Below, piece after piece: positions 7,842 through 16,809 of a stretch of DNA of 64,000 bases. This stretch comes from DASRJG01 sp964647625 (GTDB lineage Bacteria > Acidobacteriota > Polarisedimenticolia > Polarisedimenticolales > DASRJG01): positions 1-64,000 of the forward strand of contig CAZYHZ010000007.1 in NCBI GenBank assembly GCA_964647625.1. The letters run 5' to 3'. Made by a program: the position numbers and the translations under genes. How positions within the stretch are numbered: the first letter of the stretch is position 1; each line of letters begins with the position of its first letter. A model generated the notes under the pieces. That model ran no database searches and was not told the origin of the DNA. It saw only the letters and a program-made list of their open reading frames with translations.

Positions 7842-10800
7842 ATGAAAAGACTCCTTCAATCTTGCGCTGCGTGGGTCGGATGCAGCGCCACTATTTCGAA
7901 GGCTTTCATCGTGCTCGTAGGTGGCGCGGCGTTCCTCGGCGCGACCGTCGCCTCGGAGACGCCCGAGCGGCCATCGTTGTCGCTCGAGGAACTCGTGGCC
8001 GCCCGGACGGCTGTCGAGCGCGTGTACTGGTCGCATCGGATCTGGCCGGACGTGAACAAAGTCGCCAAGCCCCCCCTCGCCGAGGTGCTTCCTCCGTCGC
8101 TCGTTCGCAAGCGCGTCGAGGACGACCTGCGTAAAGCGCGGGCGCTCGAGGCGATCTGGGGAGAGCGTCTGTCCGGTCGGGACCTCCAAGCCGAGATCGA
8201 CCGAATGGCCCGTGGGACAAAGGACCCGGCGTTCCTGGCGGAACTGTGGGCGGCACTGCGAAACGACCCGGTGCGCGTGGCCGAGGTGCTCGCGCGACCC
8301 GCGATCGTCGAGCGTCGGATTCGGGAGCTTTTCGCGGCGGACCGTCGTCTTCATGAGGATCTGCGCGCGACGGCGAGCCGCGCGGTCTCATCGAATCACC
8401 GTGGGGTGGACGGGCTCAAGGGGCTCGGTGGCCAATACACGGAACTCCGTTACCGGTTGGACGAGGGCTCGAAGCCCCGCGGTGCGTCGATCGCCCTCCA
8501 ACCCGCAGAGTGGAGCAGGTTGCAGGCGGACCTTGCGAAGAAATGGCGCGGAAGGGGAAACGCTCCGTCCAGAAGCGTGAGCGGGCTCATCGAGGACGAT
8601 GACGGTTTCAGGGTGATCGCGATCCTGTCGCGGGACACGAGCTCAATGCGAATCGCGAGCGTTTCTTGGCCGAAGCAATCGTTCGACAGCTGGTGGAATG
8701 CGGAGCGAGGCTCTTTCGCTCCCACGCCGGGGGTCGCTGCATCGGGGCTGTCGCTGCCGACCCTCGACGCCGTCGCTTCGTGCGTGCAGGACACCTGGAC
8801 GAGGATGGATCCGGACATGCCCGGCTCCCGAAGCTTGCATAGCGCCGTATGGACAGGCTCAGAGCTCATCATCTGGGGCGGAGCCGGGGACAACGTCTTG
8901 CAGGACGGCTGGAAGTACGACCCGGCCTCAGACACTTGGTCTCGGATCAGCAGCGTCGGAGCTCCGCAGGGGAGGTCCCAACACTTGGCGACCTGGACCG
9001 GTTCACGCATGCTCATTGAGGCCGGGTACACGACCGGGGGGCCGACGGAGTCTGCCGGTGGGCGCTACGATCCCACCACGGATACGTGGGCTCCCATGAG
9101 CACCCTGAACAGGCCTCCGCTGATCTACGGCGCCGAGGCGGCGTGGAGTGGCAGCGAGTGGCTTCTTTGGGGAGGTTCGGACAACAAAGGCGGGCGTTAT
9201 GACCCGGTCACCGATACCTGGACCTCGATGTCGACTGTCAACGCCCCGACCGCGCGGTACGCGCACAGCGCGGTCTGGACCGGAAACCGATTCGTCGTAT
9301 GGGGCGGGATAGACGCGTATAGCGGCATCGAAGTCAACACCGGTGGAGTGTATAACCCGACGTCGAACACGTGGGCACCGAGCCGACAGAATACCGCCCC
9401 GTCGCCGCGGGCGTTTCACACGGCGGTGTGGAGCGGGTCGGAGATGATCGTCTGGGGTGGCAGGGCCGAATACCCCGCTGACGGCATCGCGACCGATTAT
9501 TCCAACGGGAAGCGTTACGATCCCACGAACAATCAATGGCAAACCATGACCACGACGGGTGCTCTCTCTTCACGCGCCAGGCATAAAGCGGTATGGACTG
9601 GAAGCCGCCTGCTCGTTTGGGGGGGATTCAGTTCGCAAGGCGGTGTTGGGGTATTTCTCCAGGACGGCGCCCGTTACGATCCGGCGGGAGACTCATGGCA
9701 GTCGATCAGCCTGACGGGGGCGCCGCGCGGCCGCGAATACTTCACCGCCAACTGGACAGGAAGCGAAATGATCGTCTGGGGCGGCGAGGGTGACTACGAG
9801 ATTCTCGACAGCGGCGGTCGATATAACCCCGCCACCGATTCGTGGTCCGCGACTCGAGACACGTCGCATCGGCCGCCGGCGCGCTTCGACCACAGCGCGG
9901 TGTGGACAGGCGCCGAGATGATCGTGATCGGCGGCTGGACCGCCGAGCACGATGTCGGCGGCGACCTCGACGCGTTCCGCTACGATCCCGCCACCGACGA
10001 CTGGACCTCGATTCCGCGAACGTCACTTGGAACGCTCCGCTGGAGGTCGTCGGCGGTGTGGACCGGAACGCAAGTGATCGTGTTCGGTGGGCGATGGTTC
10101 GACGTCTCCGCGGGAGAGAACCGGGAGATCTCTCAGGGGTTGGCATTCAATCCGACGACAGGCTCGTGGACCGGACTGTCCCCGTCTGGAGAACCGGCAC
10201 CGCGCGTGAACCATTCCGCGGTGTGGACGGGAGACGCGATGATCGTGTGGGGAGGCGACCAGGAGCCGGGGGGGGAAGATCCGGGTGTGCCAACCGTGTT
10301 TTTCGCCGACGGCGCGGCGTACAGACCGGCGACCGACACCTGGTGGCCGATCGAGTCCTCCGGAGCACCGGCGGCAAGGTCGCATCAGGCGACCGCTTGG
10401 ACCGGCCGGGAGATGATCGTCTGGGGAGGACAGGTCGATCCGGCCCACCAAACGGCCACGGGCGGACGATATGACCCCGCAGCAAATTCGTGGACGGCGA
10501 TGGACAACGCCGGCGCACCCGCTGAACGCGCTTCGCCGGTAGCCGTCTGGGACGGCGCCGAAATGGTCGTGTGGGGAGGATGGTCTTACGGCGGCGCCCC
10601 GCCCGACGCAGGGCGATTCGACCCGGTGAGTAACGCATGGAGGCCGATGAGCCTCCAAGGAGGGCCCTCCGTCAATACCACCACCGAGATCGGTGCTTTT
10701 CTTTGCGGTCGAGCGATGGCTTGGCCGTACCCGATCAACGAGTCGACCCCCGACACCTTGCGAGCCTACGATCCCGGAACGGATTCCTGGGCCTCCAGAA

Positions 10801-11273
10801 CTTCGCTCGACGAATTCATGCGCCGGGCCTTTCCACTGGTGATCGCGGACAACCGGATGATCGTCTGGGGCGGCCATGGATCCTGGAACAGTTCCGATTC
10901 CGGGGCGATCTACTGCGCGTGCGCCTCGCCGCCGATTCCAGGGGCGCCGCGTCTGTTCCTCGCGAAGATCGGTGTCGACACCCGCGTCTCCTGGGACGCG
11001 ATGCCGCACACGTTGCAATACGATCTCGTGCGCGGGCGGCTTGCGGACCTGAGAATTTCCGGAGGGAATTTCGCGCTCGCGACGAGCGGATGCGCGGCGA
11101 ACGACGATGCGCTGACGTGGAGCGATGATGCGGTGCCGCCGGAGACGGGAGGCAACTGGTACCTCGTGCGTGCGGTCGGGGCGAGCGGTTCGGGGACGTA
11201 CGACGACGGGTCCACGAGCCAGATCGGTGGCCGGGACACCGAGATCGCAGCGTCGGGGGTGGCGTGCCCCTAG
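7842..11273 (+). CDS. Secreted kelch-repeat protein with shared C-terminal domain
   Basis: 1143 residues. The ATG at 7842 follows a GAGGGGGG purine run; the frame opens at 7809 but that part is not protein-like. A hydrophobic segment at about residues 21-43 serves as signal or anchor. An alpha-helical charged region (about 45-290) precedes roughly twelve kelch blades, each carrying a SAVWTGSEMIVWGG-type strand and a YDPATDTWT strand, probably two beta-propellers. From about residue 1025 to the end lies a fibronectin-like domain (WYLVRAVGASGSGTYDDG, ending CP) that recurs at the ends of two other proteins here (36693 and 60419). Likely an extracellular binding protein; ligand unknown. A 6-bp-stem palindrome at 7763-7778 and TATAGT at 7782-7787 may form its promoter. 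Confidence 0.85.
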   Translation: MKRLLQSCAAWVGCSATISKAFIVLVGGAAFLGATVASETPERPSLSLEELVAARTAVERVYWSHRIWPDVNKVAKPPLAEVLPPSLVRKRVEDDLRKARALEAIWGERLSGRDLQAEIDRMARGTKDPAFLAELWAALRNDPVRVAEVLARPAIVERRIRELFAADRRLHEDLRATASRAVSSNHRGVDGLKGLGGQYTELRYRLDEGSKPRGASIALQPAEWSRLQADLAKKWRGRGNAPSRSVSGLIEDDDGFRVIAILSRDTSSMRIASVSWPKQSFDSWWNAERGSFAPTPGVAASGLSLPTLDAVASCVQDTWTRMDPDMPGSRSLHSAVWTGSELIIWGGAGDNVLQDGWKYDPASDTWSRISSVGAPQGRSQHLATWTGSRMLIEAGYTTGGPTESAGGRYDPTTDTWAPMSTLNRPPLIYGAEAAWSGSEWLLWGGSDNKGGRYDPVTDTWTSMSTVNAPTARYAHSAVWTGNRFVVWGGIDAYSGIEVNTGGVYNPTSNTWAPSRQNTAPSPRAFHTAVWSGSEMIVWGGRAEYPADGIATDYSNGKRYDPTNNQWQTMTTTGALSSRARHKAVWTGSRLLVWGGFSSQGGVGVFLQDGARYDPAGDSWQSISLTGAPRGREYFTANWTGSEMIVWGGEGDYEILDSGGRYNPATDSWSATRDTSHRPPARFDHSAVWTGAEMIVIGGWTAEHDVGGDLDAFRYDPATDDWTSIPRTSLGTLRWRSSAVWTGTQVIVFGGRWFDVSAGENREISQGLAFNPTTGSWTGLSPSGEPAPRVNHSAVWTGDAMIVWGGDQEPGGEDPGVPTVFFADGAAYRPATDTWWPIESSGAPAARSHQATAWTGREMIVWGGQVDPAHQTATGGRYDPAANSWTAMDNAGAPAERASPVAVWDGAEMVVWGGWSYGGAPPDAGRFDPVSNAWRPMSLQGGPSVNTTTEIGAFLCGRAMAWPYPINESTPDTLRAYDPGTDSWASRTSLDEFMRRAFPLVIADNRMIVWGGHGSWNSSDSGAIYCACASPPIPGAPRLFLAKIGVDTRVSWDAMPHTLQYDLVRGRLADLRISGGNFALATSGCAANDDALTWSDDAVPPETGGNWYLVRAVGASGSGTYDDGSTSQIGGRDTEIAASGVACP

Positions 11274-11339
11274 CCTGCAGCCTCGGCGGACCGTGCGGCA
11301 CGGAATCCGGTCTCGCTCGCTCGATTCGATTCGCGCCTC

Positions 11340-11890
11340 TCAGAGCCGCAAGTGCCGGAACTCGAATCGCGTTCGCAATGACCTGCGCGCGACGCCGCCC
11401 AGTGATTGTCTCGAGCGCGTAGACGGACTCATGCGCGTGCGTGAAGATACCCCAGATTCCGAGAGGTGCCGGACGCGTGGTGCCGCAGCTCCTGCATCAG
11501 CACGAAGGCCGTTGCCGTCATCAGACCGCGCAGCTGATTCGCCCAGAAGCGTGTGCGGCTCGTTCGGTCGATCTCGAGGCCGTGATGGAGTTTCTGGATC
11601 CGGTTTTCGACGTCTCCCCGCTTGCAGTAGACCTCTTCGTAGACGACCTTCGGCCGTGAAGATAACGCGTCGCTTCCGGTCCCAGGACCCTGCCGCGTAT
11701 CGGCAGACACCGTAGAGGTGCTTGGTCTTCCCGGTGCGCTTCGATCGCCGCCGCGCCGTTTTCATGAGTGTCTCGGCAAACCGCGTCAGCACGGAATTCC
11801 CGGCCACCGCGATGACGTAGTGGACGCTCGCGGCCTCCGGAAACTCGAGGATCTCGGGACAGGCGAAGCCGCCATCCACGCGGAGCGGAA
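11340..11890 (-). pseudogene. IS1380-family transposase remnant
   Basis: Fragments of a DDE transposase in different minus frames. The upstream piece (from about 11885) reads DGGFACPEILEF, then HYVIAVAGNSVL, KHLYGVCRYAAGSW and KRRVIF; after a frameshift near 11655 the second piece reads YEEVYCKRGDVENRIQKLHHG and FWANQLRGLMTATAFVLMQEL, classic IS1380 C-terminal motifs. A second frameshift near 11450 precedes a degenerate tail. The N-terminal half with the first catalytic Asp is missing, so it cannot be active. No terminal repeats were found. It fills the gap between the kelch gene and the next minus-strand gene. Confidence 0.85.
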
Positions 11891-11925
11891 GCTATTGCTT
11901 TGTCAGGCTCTACGTATTATCAGGG

Positions 11926-12603
11926 TTAGTGCGCGTCGGCGTCCGGCTTCAGCGGAAACGTCTCTTGGACCTGCTTCGGCTGCGGTAGGCGCTCGCCCGC
12001 GACGGAGATCATCGTCTTCGTCATGAACAACGTCACGCCCTTCGTGCGGCGCGTGTTGGAGAAGTCGAGGTTTCGCTGGTAGCGATCGCGCCGGTCCTGC
12101 GGCACGTCGCGCACGGCCTTCGTCGCGTCGTAGTTGACCGAGCCGGTCCACGCGACACGGAACGCGGTGCCGTCGTACATGATGACGTCGAGCCGCCGAT
12201 CCTGAATGACGCCGTTCTTGAGGTTGTCGTAGTAGAAGCCGATCTCGTTGACGCCGTCGCCGTCGAGATCGAGGAGAGCGACCTCGCCGCGGCCGACGTA
12301 CCCGCCGTTTTCCTGACCGGCGTCGAGCTCGTAAACGGGAACCAGCTTCCGCCCCTCCGTCCGGTAGACGGCGAGGCGCACCCCGAGCGCGCCGGCTTCG
12401 TCTTTCTTTCCGGTGAGGTACGTCACGACGGCCACGGCTTGTTTGGCGTCGCCGGGCAGCACGCGCGCGGTGGCCACCGAGCTGTTCATGACGTCCTGGA
12501 CGCGGACGCCCATCTGCTTGTAGACGTCGGCCGCGGTGTCCGCACGAAGGAGCGAGATCGAGGCGACGAGGACGGTCGTGAAGATCGTGGGCGTGAGCCT
12601 CAT
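11926..12603 (-). CDS. Secreted protein of unknown function with an FG-GAP-like motif
   Basis: 225 residues with a signal peptide (MRLTPTIFTTVLVASISLLRA). A central VALLDLDGDGVNEIGFYYDN stretch is an FG-GAP/VCBS-like calcium-binding loop, suggesting a beta-propeller-like or EF-like site. The rest (VYKQMGVRVQDVMNSSVATARVLP; TFPLKPDADAH at the C-terminus) is not assignable. Its ATG overlaps the stop of the upstream YkgJ-type gene by four bases (ATGA), so the two are co-translated; a functional link is possible but not shown. Confidence 0.75.
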   Translation of the reverse strand: MRLTPTIFTTVLVASISLLRADTAADVYKQMGVRVQDVMNSSVATARVLPGDAKQAVAVVTYLTGKKDEAGALGVRLAVYRTEGRKLVPVYELDAGQENGGYVGRGEVALLDLDGDGVNEIGFYYDNLKNGVIQDRRLDVIMYDGTAFRVAWTGSVNYDATKAVRDVPQDRRDRYQRNLDFSNTRRTKGVTLFMTKTMISVAGERLPQPKQVQETFPLKPDADAH

Positions 12604-13064
12604 GCGATGGCCCTCTTGCTTCGAGCGGTTCGACGCCGGCGGGCGAGCCGCGCTTCGCGCTTGGCGAGCGCCGGCTTCGACCACTTCTCGAACGCGTCCG
12701 CCGTATCGAAGAAGAGGTCGTAGCCTCCCTCGCCCGTGAAGTACTCGCAGGGGTCCTCGGGATTCTCCGCATCCGGCCAGCCGTACTCGCGGCAGATCGC
12801 GGGCCGCGTGTGGTAGATGCCGCACCGATTGTCGGAAAGCAGGTGCCGGCAGGGCGTCCGGATCTCGAGGTACCAGTCGCCGTCCTGCACCCACACGACG
12901 ACGTGCTCGTGCAGGAGGTACCACCGGATGAAATCGTGATCCTTCGGCGTGACCGGGGTGTCGATCGACAGGGCGAAGTATTTGCAGCATTTCGCCGAGC
13001 AATCGTGGCACGGAGGACCGGCTTTGGGGTCGAACTTGGGCGCTCCGATCTGAACGAGCGTCAC
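12600..13064 (-). CDS. YkgJ-family zinc/iron-chelating Cys-cluster protein
   Basis: 154 residues from a GTG at 13064 preceded by a GGAG SD. The cysteine pattern CHDCSAKCC, then a single C in RTPCRHLL, then CGIYHTRPAICREYG is the YkgJ/CxxCxxCC cluster of a putative metal-chelating family. The frame is open to 13217, but longer starts would overlap the divergent hydrolase gene. The C-terminal tail is Arg/Lys-rich. Role in the family is unproven; co-translated with the secreted protein downstream. Confidence 0.85.
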   Translation of the reverse strand: MTLVQIGAPKFDPKAGPPCHDCSAKCCKYFALSIDTPVTPKDHDFIRWYLLHEHVVVWVQDGDWYLEIRTPCRHLLSDNRCGIYHTRPAICREYGWPDAENPEDPCEYFTGEGGYDLFFDTADAFEKWSKPALAKREARLARRRRTARSKRAIA

Positions 13065-13149
13065 GTCGATCTCCGTTGGCGCATGCGGCCGGTTGAGTCT
13101 AGCACGCGACTCGGGAGCCCACGGCCCGCCGCGTATAATCGGCATACGA

Positions 13150-14400
13150 ATGATCGTGTATGCGGCTAAGCATCTTCTCCCCGTGGCCGGTGCTCCGATA
13201 CAAAACGGGGCGTTCACGGTTCACGACGAGAGGATCGCCGCCGTCGGGCGGCGCAAGGATGTGGTCAAGGCCCATCCCGGCGTCGAGGTGCGCGACCTCG
13301 GCGATGCGGTCGTCATTCCCGGCCTGATCAACGCCCACACGCACGTCGAGCTGTCGTTCATGAACGGCGAGCCTCCGTCGGGTGGCACGTTCATGACGTG
13401 GATCCGCGACCTCGTCGACCGGCGCGGCCGCGTCGCCGAGGACGCCGCGCGCGCCGCCGCGGTGGACGCGGTCGACTCGATGGTCCGGCACGGCACGGTC
13501 GCGGTCGGCGACGTCGCGAACGGCACGTGGGCCGGCGGCGTTCTCGCGCGCTCGGGCCTTTACGGGCTCGCCTTCCAGGAGCTGTACGGGTTCAAGACCG
13601 CGGACGCGGAGACGATCCTCGATGCCGCCGCCGCGCGGCTCGAGGAGATCAGCGCCGGCCCCGACGTCCGCGACGCCGCCGCGCGCATCACGACCGTGTT
13701 GACTCCGCACGCGGCCCACACGACGTCGTATCCGCTGCTGAAGGCCTTGCGGGGGCGCGCGGCCGCGTCGGCCGAGATCCTGTCGATCCACGTCGCCGAG
13801 AGCGAAGAGGAGATGCAGTTCCTCCGCGACGGCACGGGCGCGTTCAAGGATTTTCTGATCGAGCGCGGGGCGTGGGAACCGGCGTTCAAGGCGCCCGGAC
13901 TGACGCCGGTCGAATACCTGGACCGCCTCGGTGTCCTCACGCCGAAGACGCTGGCCGTGCATTGCGTGCACCTCGACCATCAGGACCTGTCCCGGCTGCA
14001 AGCGCGCGGCGTGACCGTCGTCACCTGCCCTCGAAGCAATCAGCGGCTCGGCGTTGGCAAGGCGCCGGTGCCGAAGCTGCTGGCGTCGGGCATCCCGGTT
14101 GCATTGGGGACCGACTCGCTCGCGAGCGCGCCCGATGTCGACGTCTTCACCGAGGTCGCCCACCTGAGGCAGGAGCATCCCGCGTTGTCTCCGGCCACGG
14201 CGCTCCGGATCGCGACCCTGAACGGGGCGCGCGCCCTCGGGCTCGAGAAGGATCTCGGTACGATCGAGGTGGGAAAGCGCGCCGCGCTCGCGGTCGTCGG
14301 CCTCAACGATCCGAGCGACGACCCGCTCGAGGCGGCGACCTGGTCGTCCGAGCTGGTGGCGCCGCTGGCGCAAGCGCCGTGGGAGCCGTCGTCCCGATGA
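13150..14400 (+). CDS. Amidohydrolase, probable aminodeoxyfutalosine deaminase
   Basis: 416 residues of the SsnA/TrzN/MqnX-like amidohydrolase branch. The metal site is intact: VIPGLINAHTHVELS (HxH), ILSIHVAESEEE (H), HCVHLDH (H) and ALGTDSLAS (D). C-terminal GTIEVGKRAALAVV closes the composite beta-sandwich. The next gene, overlapping by ATGA, encodes a UbiA-type prenyltransferase of the MqnP kind; this pairing supports a role in converting 6-amino-6-deoxyfutalosine to futalosine in menaquinone synthesis (inference). Consensus -10 TATAAT at 13134-13139 ends 10 bp before the ATG and no SD is present, so the transcript is probably leaderless. Alternative: another deaminase or chlorohydrolase-like enzyme. 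Confidence 0.8.
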   Translation: MIVYAAKHLLPVAGAPIQNGAFTVHDERIAAVGRRKDVVKAHPGVEVRDLGDAVVIPGLINAHTHVELSFMNGEPPSGGTFMTWIRDLVDRRGRVAEDAARAAAVDAVDSMVRHGTVAVGDVANGTWAGGVLARSGLYGLAFQELYGFKTADAETILDAAAARLEEISAGPDVRDAAARITTVLTPHAAHTTSYPLLKALRGRAAASAEILSIHVAESEEEMQFLRDGTGAFKDFLIERGAWEPAFKAPGLTPVEYLDRLGVLTPKTLAVHCVHLDHQDLSRLQARGVTVVTCPRSNQRLGVGKAPVPKLLASGIPVALGTDSLASAPDVDVFTEVAHLRQEHPALSPATALRIATLNGARALGLEKDLGTIEVGKRAALAVVGLNDPSDDPLEAATWSSELVAPLAQAPWEPSSR

Positions 14401-15284
14401 GCGCCTCGGCCACCACGCTGGGGACGGTCCGCACGTGGGGGCGGATGGTCAAGTTCTCCCACAGCGTCTTCGCGCTGCCGTTTGCGGGCGCCGGCGCCGC
14501 CCTCGCGGCCTCGCATTACGGGATCACCTTCCGCCAGGCGATCTGGATCCTCGTCGCGATGGTCGCCGCGCGGAACGCCGCCATGGGGTTCAACCGGCTG
14601 GCCGACCACGCGATCGACGCGCGCAATCCGCGAACCGCCGGTCGCGAGCTTCCGCAGGGGCGCGTGTCCCGACGCGCGGTATGGATCTTCACCGTTCTCC
14701 TGTCCGTCTCGTTCGTCGCCGCGTCGTTCGCGTTGAACCGGCTGTGCGGCGCGCTCTCGGGGCCGGCGCTCGCGATCGTGTTCGCGTACTCGTTCACCAA
14801 GCGGTTCACCTGGGCGAGCCACCTCGTGCTCGGGCTATCGCTCGCGATGGCGCCGGTCGGCGGATGGCTCGCGGTCGCCGGCCGGTTCGCGGCGACTCCC
14901 CTCCTCCTCGCGTGTGCGGTTTCGTTCTGGGTCGCCGGCTTCGACACGATCTATGCCTGCCAGGACGCCGGGTTCGACCGGGGCGCTCTCCTGAAATCGA
15001 TCCCCGCCCGCTTCGGCATCCCTCGTGCCCTGGCGATCGCACGGTTGTTCCACGTCGTCGCGTTCGGGGCGCTCGCCGCGGTCGGCCTTTCGGCGGGGCT
15101 GGGCCCGATCTACTGGGCTGGGCTCGCGATCATCGCCGGAGTCGCCGTGTGGGAGCATCGGGTCGTGCGCGCCGACGACCTCTCGCGGATCGGGGTCGCG
15201 TTCTTCAACGCGAACGGGATCATCAGCCTCCTCTACTTCGGCGTGGTGCTCGCGGCCCTTCTCGCCGGACGGAGCACGCCATGA
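14397..15284 (+). CDS. mqnP: UbiA-family prenyltransferase, probable MqnP
   Basis: 295 residues, about eight or nine membrane helices. Both Asp-rich Mg-diphosphate motifs are present: NRLADHAIDARNP near residue 65 and DTIYACQDAGFD near 182. The second motif (DxxYAxxDxxFD) is characteristic of 4-hydroxybenzoate and 1,4-dihydroxy-6-naphthoate prenyltransferases. With the futalosine-type hydrolase just upstream (4-bp overlap), the naphthoate enzyme MqnP is favoured over UbiA. It attaches the polyprenyl tail to the quinone ring in the inner membrane. Also overlaps the next gene by ATGA, making a tightly coupled four-gene operon. Confidence 0.85.
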   Translation: MSASATTLGTVRTWGRMVKFSHSVFALPFAGAGAALAASHYGITFRQAIWILVAMVAARNAAMGFNRLADHAIDARNPRTAGRELPQGRVSRRAVWIFTVLLSVSFVAASFALNRLCGALSGPALAIVFAYSFTKRFTWASHLVLGLSLAMAPVGGWLAVAGRFAATPLLLACAVSFWVAGFDTIYACQDAGFDRGALLKSIPARFGIPRALAIARLFHVVAFGALAAVGLSAGLGPIYWAGLAIIAGVAVWEHRVVRADDLSRIGVAFFNANGIISLLYFGVVLAALLAGRSTP

Positions 15285-16090
15285 AGAACGAAGAGCCGCA
15301 CGACAGTTTTCTCCGCGCGTTCGAGGACCCGGGGTTCCTGAAGCGCGACGAGCTTCGCCCGGTGCGCCTCATGCTCGAGCTGATGAAGGCGGACATGCTC
15401 CTGCGCGAGGCCGGAATCCGCTCGACGATCGTCGTCTTCGGAAGCGCGCGGCTCCGGGAGCCGGCCGAAGCCCGGGAGATCCTGGAGAACGCCGTGCGGC
15501 GCCGTGACGAGCACCCCGACGATCCCGCGGCCCAGCGAGCGGTGCTGACGGCGGAACGGCTGCTCGCGAATTCGGGGTACTACGACATCGCGCGCGAGTT
15601 CGGCCGGCTCGTCTCGACGTCGAACCGGCAAGAGGTCGTCGTCACGGGAGGCGGGCCGGGGGTCATGGAGGCGGCCAACCGCGGCGCGCACGACGTCAAC
15701 GCGAAGACCGTCGGGCTGAACATCGAGCTGCCCATGGAGCAGTTCCCGAACCCGTACATCACGCGCGGGCTCGCGTTCAATTTCCACTACTTCGCGATCC
15801 GCAAGATGCATTTCATGCTTCGAGCGAAGGCGCTCGTCGCGTTCCCGGGGGGCTTCGGGACGATGGACGAGCTGTTCGAGGCGCTCACGCTCGTCCAGAC
15901 CGGGAAAGTCCAGCACCTTCCGGTCGTCCTCGTCGGCCGCGCCTTCTGGGAGCGGGCGATCAACATTCCGCATCTCGTCGACGAAGGGCTGATCTCGCCG
16001 GAAGACATCAAGCTCTTCCGCTTCGCGGAAACCGCGGACGAGGCGTGGCGGCACATCGTCGAGTACTACGCGAAGCACGGCGACGCCTGA
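15281..16090 (+). CDS. LOG-family protein (TIGR00730-like)
   Basis: 269 residues. Rossmann-type fold with the two family signatures GGGPGVMEAANRGA and PGGFGTMDELFEAL that form the nucleotide-binding and catalytic site of LOG phosphoribohydrolases (release of a base from a nucleoside 5'-monophosphate), once misnamed lysine decarboxylases. It has the long N-terminal extension (about 95 residues) of the larger subgroup, for which nucleotide or PpnN-like activity is more plausible than cytokinin synthesis. Overlaps neighbours on both sides (ATGA upstream, TGATG downstream). Confidence 0.88.
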   Translation: MKNEEPHDSFLRAFEDPGFLKRDELRPVRLMLELMKADMLLREAGIRSTIVVFGSARLREPAEAREILENAVRRRDEHPDDPAAQRAVLTAERLLANSGYYDIAREFGRLVSTSNRQEVVVTGGGPGVMEAANRGAHDVNAKTVGLNIELPMEQFPNPYITRGLAFNFHYFAIRKMHFMLRAKALVAFPGGFGTMDELFEALTLVQTGKVQHLPVVLVGRAFWERAINIPHLVDEGLISPEDIKLFRFAETADEAWRHIVEYYAKHGDA

Positions 16091-16791
16091 TGGCGCCGAC
16101 CCTCGCGCTGTTCGACATCGACGGGACCCTGATCGACACCGGCGGCGCCGGCCGCGCGGGGCTCGAAGCTTCGTTTCGATCGGTGTTCGGGCTCGAGGAC
16201 GTCGCGCGCTCGGCGGCGGGCGTGCGCTACGGCGGCAAGACCGACCCCTCGATCATCGCCGACATCGCGCGCGCGGTGGGCCTCCCCGACGGCGCGGTCG
16301 AGGCGCGCTACCCCGAGCTGCAGTCCGCGTATTTGACGGCGCTCCGGTTCGAGCTCCAGCGGCCGAATCCCAGGCGCCGCGTCCTCCCCGGCGTCGCCGC
16401 GTTGCTCGAAGCGCTGGCGGCGCGAGGCGACGTCGCGCTCGGCCTCGTCACCGGCAACGTCGAAGAAGGCGCCCGCGTCAAGCTCGACGCGTTCGGGCTG
16501 AACCGCTACTTCTCGGATGGAGGCTTCTCCTCCGATCACCCCGACCGGAACGAGATCGCGCGCATCGCTCATCAGAAGCTGTCGCGGCGCGCCGGTTTTC
16601 GCTTTCCGGCAGAGCGGGTCGTCGTGATCGGCGACACCGAGCTGGACATCGCATGCGCGCGCGCAAACGGGTTCCGCGTCATCGCCGTCGCATCGGGGAG
16701 CACGTCGCAGGCCGAGCTGGCTGCCGCCGCGCCGGATGCGTTGGTTGCCGACCTTACCGAAACGGCGGCGGTGATGGCCGCGATCCGTTGA
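16090..16791 (+). CDS. HAD-superfamily phosphatase (phosphoglycolate phosphatase-like)
   Basis: 233 residues with the HAD motifs DIDGTLIDTGG (nucleophile Asp in the first six residues after the strand), LVTGN (motif II), and VVVIGDTELDIACARANG (motif IV), plus a helical cap between about residues 20 and 90. It resembles Gph-like phosphatases acting on small phosphorylated metabolites. Last gene of the mqn-like operon; start codon shares a base with the previous stop. Converges with the M13 peptidase gene, 18 bp apart. Confidence 0.88.
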   Translation: MAPTLALFDIDGTLIDTGGAGRAGLEASFRSVFGLEDVARSAAGVRYGGKTDPSIIADIARAVGLPDGAVEARYPELQSAYLTALRFELQRPNPRRRVLPGVAALLEALAARGDVALGLVTGNVEEGARVKLDAFGLNRYFSDGGFSSDHPDRNEIARIAHQKLSRRAGFRFPAERVVVIGDTELDIACARANGFRVIAVASGSTSQAELAAAAPDALVADLTETAAVMAAIR

Positions 16792-16809
16792 ACGGAATAC
16801 GGAAGCTTC

